Positions 11,064 to 21,472 of a stretch of DNA of 64,000 nucleotides are shown here, piece after piece. Position numbers and translations under genes: made by a program. The notes beneath the pieces were generated by a model. That model saw only the letters and a program-made list of their open reading frames with translations, was not told the origin of the DNA and did no database searches. The DNA is taken from NCBI GenBank assembly GCA_963669155.1, contig OZ022585.1, forward strand, positions 9,675,525-9,739,524. The letters are read 5' to 3'. The stretch's first letter is position 1. The number at the start of each line of letters is the position of its first letter. This stretch comes from Arbacia lixula (Eukaryota > Echinodermata > Echinoidea > Arbacioida > Arbaciidae).

Positions 11064-14000
11064 TTCTTTGAAGTATGTGGCTGGGTTGCAAGCTTTGAAG
11101 TACTAAGCTGGGTTGCAAGCTTTGAAGTATGTGGCTGGGTTGCAAGCTTTGAAGTATGTGGCTGGGTTGCAAGCTTTGAAGTATGTGGCTGGGTTGCAAG
11201 CTTTGAAGTATGTGGCTGGGTTGCAGGCTTTGAAGTACTAAGCTGGGTTGCAAGCTTTGAAGTATGTGGCTGGGTTGCAGGCTTTGAAGTATGTGGCTGG
11301 GTTGCAAGCTTTGAAGTATGTGGCTGGGTTGCAGGCTTTGAAGTATGTGGCTGGGTTGCAGGCTTTGAAGTATGTGGCTGGGTTGCAGGCTTTGAAGTAT
11401 GTGGCTGGGTTGCAAGCTTTGAAGTATGTGGCTGGGTTGCAAGCTTTGAAGTATGTGGCTGAGTTGCAAGCTTTGAAGTATGTGGCTGGGTTGCAAGCTT
11501 TGAAGTATGTGGCTGAGTTGCAAGCTTTGAAGTACTTGGCTGGGTTGCAAGCTTTGAAGTACTTGACTGGGTTGGAAGCTTTGAAGTATGTGGCTGGGTT
11601 GCAAGCTTTGAAGTATGTGGCTGGGTTGCAAGCTTTGAAGTATGTGGCTGGGTTGCAAGCTTTGAAGTATGTGGCTGGGTTGCAAGCTTTGAAGTATGTG
11701 GCTGGGTTGCAAGCTTTGAAGTACTTGACTGGGTTGCAAGCTTTGAAGTATGTGGCTGGGTTGCAGGCTTTGAAGTATGTGGCTGGGTTGCAGGCTTTGA
11801 AGTACTAAGCTGGGTTGCAGGCTTTGGAGTACTTGGCTGGGTTGCAGGCTTTGAAGTATGTGGCTGGGTTGCAGGCTTTGAAGTATGTGGCTGGGTTGCA
11901 GGCTTTGAAGTATGTGGCTGGGTTGCAGGCTTTGAAGTATGTGGCTGGGTTGCAGGCTTTGAAGTACTAAGCTGGGTTGCAGGCTTTGAAGTATGTGGCT
12001 GGGTTGCAAGCTTTGAAGTACTTGGCTGGGTTGCAGGCTTTGAAGTATGTGGCTGGGTTGCAGGCTTTGAAGTACTAAGCTGGGTTGCAGGCTTTGAAGT
12101 ATGTGGCTGGGTTGGAAGCTTTGAAGTATGTGGCTGGGTTGCAAGCTTTGAAGTATGTGGCTGAGTTGCAAGCTTTGAAGTATGTGGCTGGGTTGCAAGC
12201 TTTGAAGTATGTGGCTGAGTTGCAAGCTTTGAAGTACTTGGCTGGGTTGCAAGCTTTGAAGTACTTGACTGGGTTGGAAGCTTTGAAGTATGTGGCTGGG
12301 TTGCAAGCTTTGAAGTATGTGGCTGGGTTGCAAGCTTTGAAGTATGTGGCTGGGTTGCAAGCTTTGAAGTATGTGGCTGGGTTGCAAGCTTTGAAGTATG
12401 TGGCTGGGTTGCAAGCTTTGAAGTACTTGACTGGGTTGCAAGCTTTGAAGTATGTGGCTGGGTTGCAGGCTTTGAAGTATGTGGCTGGGTTGCAGGCTTT
12501 GAAGTATGTGGCTGGGTTGCAGGCTTTGAAGTACTAAGCTGGGTTGCAGGCTTTGAAGTATGTGGCTGGGTTGGAAGCTTTGAAGTATGTGGCTGGGTTG
12601 GAAGCTTTGAAGTACTTAGCTGGGTTGCAGGCTTTGAAGTACTAAGCTGGGTTGCAGGCTTTGAAGTACTAAGCTGGGTTGCAAGCTTTGAAGTATGTGG
12701 CTGGGTTGCAAGCTTTGAAGTATGTGGCTGGGTTGCAGGCTTTGAAGTACTTGGCTGGGTTGCAAGCTTTGAAGTACTAAGCTGGGTTGCAAGCTTTGAA
12801 GTACTTGGCTGGGTTGCAGGCTTTGAAGTACTAAGCTGGGTTGCAGGCTTTGAAGTACTAAGCTGGGTTGCAAGCTTTGAAGTATGTGGCTGGGTTGCAA
12901 GCTTTGAAGTACTAAGCTGGGTTGCAAGCTTTGAAGTACTTGGCTGGGTTGCAGGCTTTGAAGTACTAAGCTGGGTTGCAAGCTTTGAAGTATGTGGCTG
13001 GGTTGCAAGCTTTGAAGTATGTGGCTGGGTTGCAAGCTTTGAAGTATGTGGCTGGGTTGCAGGCTTTGAAGTATGTGGCTGGGTTGCAAGCTTTGAAGTA
13101 TGTGGCTGGGTTGCAAGCTTTGAAGTATGTGGCTGGGTTGCAGGCTTTGAAGTATGTGGCTGGGTTGCAAGCTTTGAAGTACTAAGCTGGGTTGCAGGCT
13201 TTGAAGTATGTGGCTGGGTTGCAAGCTTTGAAGTACTTGGCTGGGTTGCAGGCTTTGAAGTACTTGACTGGGTTGCAAGCTTTGAAGTATGTGGCTGGGT
13301 TGCAGGCTTTGAAGTATGTGGCTGGGTTGCAGGCTTTGAAGTACTAAGCTGGGTTGCAGGCTTTGAAGTACTTGGCTGGGTTGCAAGCTTTGAAGTACTT
13401 GACTGGGTTGCAGGCTTTGAAGTATGTGGCTGGGTTGCAGGCTTTGAAGTACTTGGCTGGGTTGCAGGCTTTGAAGTACTTGACTGGGTTGGAAGCTTTG
13501 AAGTATGTGGCTGGGTTGCAGGCTTTGAAGTACTTGGCTGGGTTGCAGGCTTTGAAGTACTTGACTGGGTTGCAGGCTTTGAAGTATGTGGCTGGGTTGC
13601 AGGCTTTGAAGTATGTGGCTGGGTTGCAAGCTTTGAAGTATGTGGCTGGGTTGCAAGCTTTGAAGTATGTGGCTGGGTTGCAAGCTTTGAAGTACTTGAC
13701 TGGGTTGCAAGCTTTGAAGTATGTGGCTGGGTTGCAGGCTTTGAAGTATGTGGCTGGGTTGCAGGCTTTGAAGTACTAAGCTGGGTTGCAGGCTTTGGAG
13801 TACTTGGCTGGGTTGCAGGCTTTGAAGTATGTGGCTGGGTTGCAGGCTTTGAAGTATGTGGCTGGGTTGCAGGCTTTGAAGTATGTGGCTGGGTTGCAGG
13901 CTTTGAAGTATGTGGCTGGGTTGCAGGCTTTGAAGTACTAAGCTGGGTTGCAGGCTTTGAAGTATGTGGCTGGGTTGCAAGCTTTGAAGTACTTGGCTGG

Positions 14001-17000
14001 GTTGCAGGCTTTGAAGTATGTGGCTGGGTTGCAGGCTTTGAAGTACTAAGCTGGGTTGCAGGCTTTGAAGTATGTGGCTGGGTTGGAAGCTTTGAAGTAT
14101 GTGGCTGGGTTGCAAGCTTTGAAGTATGTGGCTGAGTTGCAAGCTTTGAAGTATGTGGCTGGGTTGCAAGCTTTGAAGTATGTGGCTGAGTTGCAAGCTT
14201 TGAAGTACTTGGCTGGGTTGCAAGCTTTGAAGTACTTGACTGGGTTGGAAGCTTTGAAGTATGTGGCTGGGTTGCAAGCTTTGAAGTATGTGGCTGGGTT
14301 GCAAGCTTTGAAGTATGTGGCTGGGTTGCAAGCTTTGAAGTATGTGGCTGGGTTGCAAGCTTTGAAGTATGTGGCTGGGTTGCAAGCTTTGAAGTACTTG
14401 ACTGGGTTGCAAGCTTTGAAGTATGTGGCTGGGTTGCAGGCTTTGAAGTATGTGGCTGGGTTGCAGGCTTTGAAGTATGTGGCTGGGTTGCAGGCTTTGA
14501 AGTACTAAGCTGGGTTGCAGGCTTTGAAGTATGTGGCTGGGTTGGAAGCTTTGAAGTATGTGGCTGGGTTGGAAGCTTTGAAGTACTTAGCTGGGTTGCA
14601 GGCTTTGAAGTACTAAGCTGGGTTGCAGGCTTTGAAGTACTAAGCTGGGTTGCAAGCTTTGAAGTATGTGGCTGGGTTGCAAGCTTTGAAGTATGTGGCT
14701 GGGTTGCAGGCTTTGAAGTACTTGGCTGGGTTGCAAGCTTTGAAGTACTAAGCTGGGTTGCAAGCTTTGAAGTACTTGGCTGGGTTGCAGGCTTTGAAGT
14801 ACTAAGCTGGGTTGCAGGCTTTGAAGTACTAAGCTGGGTTGCAAGCTTTGAAGTATGTGGCTGGGTTGCAAGCTTTGAAGTACTAAGCTGGGTTGCAAGC
14901 TTTGAAGTACTTGGCTGGGTTGCAGGCTTTGAAGTACTAAGCTGGGTTGCAAGCTTTGAAGTATGTGGCTGGGTTGCAAGCTTTGAAGTATGTGGCTGGG
15001 TTGCAAGCTTTGAAGTATGTGGCTGGGTTGCAGGCTTTGAAGTATGTGGCTGGGTTGCAAGCTTTGAAGTATGTGGCTGGGTTGCAAGCTTTGAAGTATG
15101 TGGCTGGGTTGCAGGCTTTGAAGTATGTGGCTGGGTTGCAAGCTTTGAAGTACTAAGCTGGGTTGCAGGCTTTGAAGTATGTGGCTGGGTTGCAAGCTTT
15201 GAAGTACTTGGCTGGGTTGCAGGCTTTGAAGTACTTGACTGGGTTGCAAGCTTTGAAGTATGTGGCTGGGTTGCAGGCTTTGAAGTATGTGGCTGGGTTG
15301 CAGGCTTTGAAGTACTAAGCTGGGTTGCAGGCTTTGAAGTACTTGGCTGGGTTGCAAGCTTTGAAGTACTTGACTGGGTTGCAGGCTTTGAAGTATGTGG
15401 CTGGGTTGCAGGCTTTGAAGTACTTGGCTGGGTTGCAGGCTTTGAAGTACTTGACTGGGTTGGAAGCTTTGAAGTATGTGGCTGGGTTGCAGGCTTTGAA
15501 GTACTTGGCTGGGTTGCAGGCTTTGAAGTACTTGACTGGGTTGCAGGCTTTGAAGTATGTGGCTGGGTTGCAGGCTTTGAAGTATGTGGCTGGGTTGCAG
15601 GCTTTGAAGTATGTGGCTGGGTTGCAGGCTTTGAAGTACTTGGCTGGGTTGCAAGCTTTGAAGTACTAAGCTGGGTTGCAGGCTTTGAAGTATGTGGCTG
15701 GGTTGCAGGCTTTGAAGTACTAAGCTGGGTTGCAAGCTTTGAAGTATGTGGCTGGGTTGGAAGCTTTGAAGTATGTGGCTGGGTTGCAAGCTTTGAAGTA
15801 CTAAGCTGGGTTGCAGGCTTTGAAGTATGTGGCTGGGTTGCAGGCTTTGAAGTACTAAGCTGGGTTGCAGGCTTTGAAGTATGTGGCTGGGTTGGAAGCT
15901 TTGAAGTATGTGGCTGGGTTGGAAGCTTTGAAGTATGTGGCTGGGTTGCAGGCTTTGAAGTACTAAGCTGGGTTGCAGGCTTTGAAGTACTAAGCTGGGT
16001 TGCAGGCTTTGAAGTATGTGGCTGGGTTGCAAGCTTTGAAGTATGTGGCTGGGTTGCAGGCTTTGAAGTACTTGGCTGGGTTGCAAGCTTTGAAGTACTA
16101 AGCTGGGTTGCAAGCTTTGAAGTACTTGGCTGGGTTGCAGGCTTTGAAGTACTAAGCTGGGTTGCAGGCTTTGAAGTACTAAGCTGGGTTGCAAGCTTTG
16201 AAGTACTTGGCTGGGTTGCAGGCTTTGAAGTATGTGGCTGGGTTGCAAGCTTTGAAGTATGTGGCTGGGTTGCAAGCTTTGAAGTATGTGGCTGGGTTGC
16301 AAGCTTTGAAGTATGTGGCTGGGTTGCAGGCTTTGAAGTATGTGGCTGGGTTGCAAGCTTTGAAGTATGTGGCTGGGTTGCAAGCTTTGAAGTATGTGGC
16401 TGGGTTGCAGGCTTTGAAGTATGTGGCTGGGTTGCAAGCTTTGAAGTACTAAGCTGGGTTGCAGGCTTTGAAGTATGTGGCTGGGTTGCAAGCTTTGAAG
16501 TACTTGGCTGGGTTGCAGGCTTTGAAGTACTTGACTGGGTTGCAAGCTTTGAAGTATGTGGCTGGGTTGCAGGCTTTGAAGTATGTGGCTGGGTTGCAGG
16601 CTTTGAAGTACTAAGCTGGGTTGCAGGCTTTGAAGTACTTGGCTGGGTTGCAAGCTTTGAAGTACTTGACTGGGTTGCAGGCTTTGAAGTATGTGGCTGG
16701 GTTGCAGGCTTTGAAGTACTTGGCTGGGTTGCAGGCTTTGAAGTACTTGACTGGGTTGGAAGCTTTGAAGTATGTGGCTGGGTTGCAGGCTTTGAAGTAC
16801 TTGGCTGGGTTGCAGGCTTTGAAGTACTTGACTGGGTTGCAGGCTTTGAAGTATGTGGCTGGGTTGCAGGCTTTGAAGTATGTGGCTGGGTTGCAGGCTT
16901 TGAAGTATGTGGCTGGGTTGCAGGCTTTGAAGTACTTGGCTGGGTTGCAAGCTTTGAAGTACTAAGCTGGGTTGCAGGCTTTGAAGTATGTGGCTGGGTT

Positions 17001-17715
17001 GCAGGCTTTGAAGTACTAAGCTGGGTTGCAAGCTTTGAAGTATGTGGCTGGGTTGGAAGCTTTGAAGTATGTGGCTGGGTTGCAAGCTTTGAAGTACTAA
17101 GCTGGGTTGCAGGCTTTGAAGTATGTGGCTGGGTTGCAGGCTTTGAAGTACTAAGCTGGGTTGCAGGCTTTGAAGTATGTGGCTGGGTTGGAAGCTTTGA
17201 AGTATGTGGCTGGGTTGGAAGCTTTGAAGTATGTGGCTGGGTTGCAGGCTTTGAAGTACTAAGCTGGGTTGCAGGCTTTGAAGTACTAAGCTGGGTTGCA
17301 GGCTTTGAAGTATGTGGCTGGGTTGCAAGCTTTGAAGTATGTGGCTGGGTTGCAGGCTTTGAAGTACTTGGCTGGGTTGCAAGCTTTGAAGTACTAAGCT
17401 GGGTTGCAAGCTTTGAAGTACTTGGCTGGGTTGCAGGCTTTGAAGTACTAAGCTGGGTTGCAGGCTTTGAAGTACTAAGCTGGGTTGCAAGCTTTGAAGT
17501 ACTTGGCTGGGTTGCAGGCTTTGAAGTATGTGGCTGGGTTGCAGGCTTTGAAGTATGTGGCTGGGTTGCAAGCTTTGAAGTATGTGGCTGGGTTGCAAGC
17601 TTTGAAGTACTAAGCTGGGTTGCAAGCTTTGAAGTACTAAGCTGGGTTGCAGGCTTTGAAGTATGTGGCTGGGTTGCAGGCTTTGAAGTACTTGGCTGGG
17701 TTGCAGGCTTTGAAG
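11064..17715 (-). repeat. 27-bp coding minisatellite, about 245 copies, in frame
   Basis: A strictly 27-bp unit repeats with no length change for about 6.65 kb. In the transposase frame it reads as the 9-residue TSK-L/P-A/P-TQ-P/L/S-H/S, for example TSKLATQPH, giving about 2,200 residues with no stop. The region replaces the normal low-complexity linker between the RWLSLG block and the DEPCIHLLHD block. Flanking unique sequence still contains SSKTSAQPSTSKTG-like peptide, the likely seed. Units differ at only a few sites, giving a small alphabet: TATGTGGC, TACTTGGC, TACTAAGC or TACTTGAC combined with GCAAG, GCAGG or GGAAG. Confidence 0.97.
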
Positions 17716-18159
17716 ATGATGGTTGTTTGACAGTGCCTGACACAAAAGACTTTGTAGACTTTGAAAGGCCACCAGATGCACCTTTAGCTGCTGTCTGTAG
17801 AACAGTCTTTGTCTTCTATTTCTTAGTAGGAGCATTGACAGAGGAGTCTGGTCTGCATCTCTTCAGGGTAGATGGAGGCATGTTCTTTTTGTCTTCTTCC
17901 ACAAAGAATGCCAGCAGTGCATCCCATTGTTCTAACAGTCTATCAATGTAATGGCCCAGGGAAAGCCAACGGGTGGCAACATGTTTCACAATCTTATGCA
18001 CAGGAACTCCTGCCTTCCACTGAAATGATTTCAACTCCTGCTTCCGTTTACTGCTTTTCTCCAGGTAGTAAAATATATCCACTTGGAGATCATCCACCTG
18101 AACTGGCAGTTGTTTCGCAGCTTTGCCTGCTGCCAGATGCATGAGATGGCAGGGACAAG

Positions 18160-18680
18160 CTGTGAAAAAAAGAGAACAAAAAATATATAAATACTGTGTT
18201 TCTAAATATCATCATTAGTAAGGCAAAAATATATTAAGAATCAACAATGAAAAAGTGTACTGCAGGAAATTGAATCTAAGAAATGGAGGTGGGCTGGTCA
18301 TTTGGCCAGGAGGAAAGACGATTGATGGACACATAAATTATCTGCCTGGACCCCCAGACCTACATGTAAAATCAGAGGAAGAGGCAGGCAAAGTAGGAGG
18401 TGGATGGATGATATTGATAATTAGAGAATATGGTAGTGTGACATGGAAACGAACGGCACAAGATAGATAAAAATGGAAAAATGATGAGGCCTTCCTTCAA
18501 CAGTGGAGAGAATTGGGCTAGATAGATAGAAACACGAAACAAAAAATGGAGGAATGGACATACATAGACTTCAGTTGTATATGAGATCAGCAAAATTTAA
18601 ATTACAATGAAATTTTTCTTACCAGCAACATGGAGGGATGGACCTAGTGGTAGTAGATATGCTCACACTCCCTTCACTTA
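18160..18680 (-). other. Probable intron of the hAT gene, donor mutated
   Basis: On the minus strand the acceptor is textbook (a pyrimidine-rich stretch then CACAG, at 18,160) and is followed directly by the CPCHLMHL coding block. The preceding coding block (SADNASAMLG) ends at about 18,681 with ggataagtg, where a donor would read ggtaagtg. The 520 bp between has no hAT homology. Confidence 0.6.
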
Positions 18681-20129
18681 TCCTAACATCGCGGATGCAT
18701 TGTCAGCTGAAAAGCAGACTAGATTTTTCCACGGGATTTCATGCTTGTCCGTTTCTGCAGCCAATGAGTTGATGGCTTGTCACATTCTTGCAAAGACAAG
18801 ATGACAGATTTCACTTTGCCGGTGCTAAGATCGCAGTACCTCACACCAATTGGATACAGTTTCACATCCTCATAATCTGTACTGTCGTCGGTCGCCATAC
18901 TAAACGGGTGGGTACGAATGGCTTCTAAAATCTCTTGCCTAGACTCAGTTAATTGCAAGTGTTTCAACAATGTATGAGGTCTTTGTTCTTCTGCATGCAT
19001 ACTTCTTGGCAATTTCAGAGTCAGGAAACGTTTTTCGGAAGAGGTTGTTGTTGGTCAGCCACGGTCACAGGCAAGTTATGCTCGTTTATGAATTCAGTGA
19101 ATTGAGTTTCTGTATTTATTACATTCATATCTCGACAAGGACTTGAAGATGTGAAGAGGTTGGAGATTGGCCTGGTCTTGTTCCTTAACTTGCTGAGAGG
19201 TTGATGCTTTTTTTGAGTTCATGTGCTTTTGAATATCGCCTCAATGACTGATTCCGAAATCGACGGAACAAATAGTACAAAATGCGTGGTGCTCACCAAG
19301 TTTGGATGAAGAAACTGGGTATATTGCTGACTGTATTCCTTTCTGAACTTTTGATACGCGCGAACCTTATTCCCTGTCTCTGATTTCTTCATCCAATTAT
19401 AATCTAAGTTACAATCCACTCGGTCCGGTTTCCGGCGTTCTTAACTCAAAATCAACGATGGCTTCGTTCGATGTACACGGTCATGCAGTCCCACTTACAA
19501 TCATCGGCGTTTGTTCTGATTATCGCGAGCTAGATGTCTGCGGTGTTCCGCGCACACTGTTGTATACTACACGCGATGCAATGGTTCCGCTGCAAAACCA
19601 GGGCGCAAAACCATGCCGTATACGGTTCGCAGACCCCACGTAGTTTTATCGCTATAGGCGCAGAAACACGAGCATGCATGTGGAGGAGAGCACAACATAC
19701 TGTTATTGCGGCAGAGGTCGCGATTTTTTTTTTTCACCACTATGTTGTGGATCTAGTCGTAGCTCAAGCCGTTTTCCATGTTTTTTTTTTTAATTTGGAA
19801 TATCGAGAGTACAATTCGGAATTCGAAATGGGGATGAAAAAATCGGAATAATTCCGCTCAAATCGGAATAGTTGGCAGGTATATAAGTTCCTCATCTAAA
19901 CAATAATGTTATCTTTATTGAAAAAATCATCCAAACTTAATTTTTTGGGCCACGTACAAGCAAGACACAATCATTAAGTGTTCAATGTAATGTTTTAAAT
20001 ATCTTAGAATGTGATTTTTTATGAATTATTATGCGTATATACAATAAACATGATTCTTGCTGTAATATCATGAACAATTTTCCATTCTAATTCTGATTCT
20101 TTTATTCTTTTCCCTCCTTATTTGTTCAG

Positions 20130-20225
20130 TGACTGTCAATATGGGTGTACCAAAGAGACTTCTAGTGGCCGCTGTGCTGACTGCGTGGGTCATCTGCACA
20201 CAGGCTCAGCAGCTGCAGCCACTAG
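20130..20225 (+). CDS. Ig receptor exon 1: start codon and signal peptide
   Basis: A pyrimidine-rich acceptor (ccttatttgttcag) precedes 20,130, and ATG is at 20,141. The 28 codons give a basic start (MGVPKR), a hydrophobic core (LLVAAVLTAWVICT) and a likely cleavage after TQA, followed by QQLQPL. The exon ends one base into a codon at G|GTGAG, a phase-1 donor, as is typical before Ig exons. It is too short to stand out as an ORF and was found from the splice signals and signal-peptide pattern. The hAT element ends about 250 bp upstream. Confidence 0.75.
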
Positions 20226-21178
20226 GTGAGAAACACCTGACAAAAAACTACTTACCAGATGCAGACAAAAGACCTCCTGGGGGTCTCGTAACCCATTAAT
20301 TACGAGAACTGGGAATTCCCGTTTCCCGCAAAGTTTCCAATTCGTTTTTAAGACAGCCAAGGCAAGGGGTATACTTCCGAAATTATGATGCAGGACAATT
20401 TTTAAAATCTAAATTATCATGCTGCTGTACTTTGACAAAGGAAACAATTTCACAAAGTTTGATTTCTTAGAATTTAGTACAAGAATATGTCTTGTAATTT
20501 GAATCCACATTCATTTAATGCCATGATATGTCAGATTTGAATATCTCAAAAATTTTCCAAATTTTGCTGAAAAGTATAAAGGATCAATAATAAAAATTCA
20601 TTCATATTTTGCCAGTTTCTTCTTCTGTAACAAGGTAAAGGACGGATCATCATGAACATGTATTATCAAACCATAAATAGATGAATTTAAAAATCAACAT
20701 GAATCGTACACCCCTGCTTACTACAATTTTGTATCACACCTGACGAAGTGTTGCAGCGGCACACGAAACGTCGTGATCTTTCCGATTCCGTTTACATTAC
20801 ATTGCGAGACAAACGATTATCAGTAGCCATCTATCCGCAATGAGTAACATATTTAGCATGAATCGTACAGTTTGAACATGAAACAACAAAGTATGATGTA
20901 AATTTATATTAATTACTAGAAATATTTAAAAAGTAATTGTGTTTATTTGTCTCTTCTTGTGCATCTGCTTTTAAAATTGTTTTGATAGCTCTGCAGTGTT
21001 TTAGGTGAGAATTATGATAATTAGACTCAAGATATTTTGATCTTTGTTTATTTGTCACTTCTAGCGCATCTGCTTCTGAAGATAACTACTCATAGTTCAA
21101 ACCACATTGTTTTGGATGAGAATTTGATAATTATGTGTGCTAAGCCTCAATATATTTTAATCTGCTTTATCCTTTCAG
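20226..21178 (+). other. Intron 1
   Basis: AT-rich intron from GTGAG to the acceptor tttatcctttcag. The only structured item seen is a hammerhead-like motif at 20,732-20,778. No other gene or clear repeat was recognised. Confidence 0.7.
20732..20778 (+). ncRNA. Degenerate hammerhead-ribozyme-like motif
   Basis: The segment has CTGACGA (fits core CUGANGA, 20,740-20,746), a possible stem II GTGT/ACAC, GAAAC (20,765-20,769) and then GTC. Flanking ATCAC and GTGAT can pair as stem I. This order matches minimal type I hammerheads carried by Penelope-like retroelements. An extra A before stem II and an almost absent stem III make activity doubtful unless dimeric. A weaker cousin (GAAGGCG...GCCGAAAC) is at 57,785-57,808. 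Confidence 0.3.
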
Positions 21179-21472
21179 CAATAGCATCCAGTGCTGGGGG
21201 GAACACAAGCTTGCCCTGCAGTGCAAATTACACCAATCCGTATTCACTGAGATGGTTCAGACTGAGATATATGGAAACAAATCCAACTGCAATTATAAGG
21301 AGGTCATTAAATGTCACCAGCACTGGCATGCCAGAAAAATACAAGCTGGAGGAGTCAATGACCTTGAGGATCTTAAACCTGAACGAGTCTGATGTAGGAA
21401 AGTACTACTGTAAATACACGGCCCAAAATCTAAGCATCATTACTGATGAGTCCAGCACGCTGTTTATCACAG
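21179..21472 (+). CDS. Ig receptor exon 2: V-type Ig domain
   Basis: The exon runs from acceptor cctttcag to donor ACAG|GTTAGT, 98 codons, phase 1 at both ends. It has the Ig landmarks: first cysteine in SLPCSAN, the core tryptophan in LRWFRL, a strand E-like MTLRILNLNES, then DVGKYYCKY with the second cysteine in the D-x-G-x-Y-x-C pattern, and a final strand STLFIT. N-glycosylation sequons are NTS, NYT, NVT, NES and NLS. The spacing between the cysteines suits a V or short V/I set. This is the best-supported exon of the locus. The ligand is unknown. Confidence 0.92.

Larger units (their letters stand above)
9786..19392 (-). pseudogene. hAT transposase, degenerate, with intron and huge repeat linker
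   Basis: Minus-strand order: start ATG at 19,392-19,390 (MKKSETGNKVRAYQKF); a C2H2-type finger in a stretch read as HHAFCTICSVDF and KKHQPL with frame changes; AKKYACRRTKT near 19,000; SMATDDSTDYEDVKLYPIGV (about 18,905), matching the first hAT catalytic block; SADNASAML (18,711-18,681); an intron; CPCHLMHLAAGKAA (about 18,158-18,115); KHVATRWLSLG (about 18,000); the repeat linker; DEPCIHLLHDVM (about 10,640); and the dimerisation block HHSNADCERIFYLVNKNETE (about 10,061-10,000). Breaks: TAG at 17,816-17,818 just before the array, a 1-nt shift near 11,035-11,045, an A10 run at 10,682-10,691 that shifts frame, a shift near 10,410-10,445, and TAA at 10,071-10,073. Not functional as it stands. 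Confidence 0.88.
9588..19881 (-). mobile_element. hAT-family transposon enlarged by a coding minisatellite
   Basis: Terminal inverted repeats tacctgccaac (9,588-9,598) and gttggcaggta (19,871-19,881) bracket a decayed minus-strand hAT transposase gene. An 8-mer, gatataag on the left (9,572-9,579) and tatataag on the right (19,880-19,887), may be a degraded target duplication, but it does not abut the left repeat exactly. Without the internal array (about 6.65 kb) the element would be about 3.6 kb, a normal hAT size. It ends about 250 bp upstream of the first coding exon of the Ig receptor gene. Confidence 0.75.

Noticed and set aside
11248-16965. Plus-strand ORFs of MQALKYVAGL repeats and the second minus-strand frame (LQPSHILQS)
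   Set aside because: They are shadows of the 27-bp array. Only the TSK/ATQ frame agrees with unique transposase sequence on both sides (before the 1-nt shift), and the plus-strand frame is cut wherever the TACTAAGC variant occurs.
11064-17715. CRISPR-like array of short regular repeats
   Set aside because: There are no unique spacers between repeats, no cas genes, and the host is an animal. It is a pure tandem minisatellite.
19458-19851. Plus-strand ORFs upstream of the Ig gene as a 5' exon
   Set aside because: They lie within the 5' end of the hAT element, lack a supported donor, and are not needed to start the Ig receptor, which has its own ATG and signal peptide.
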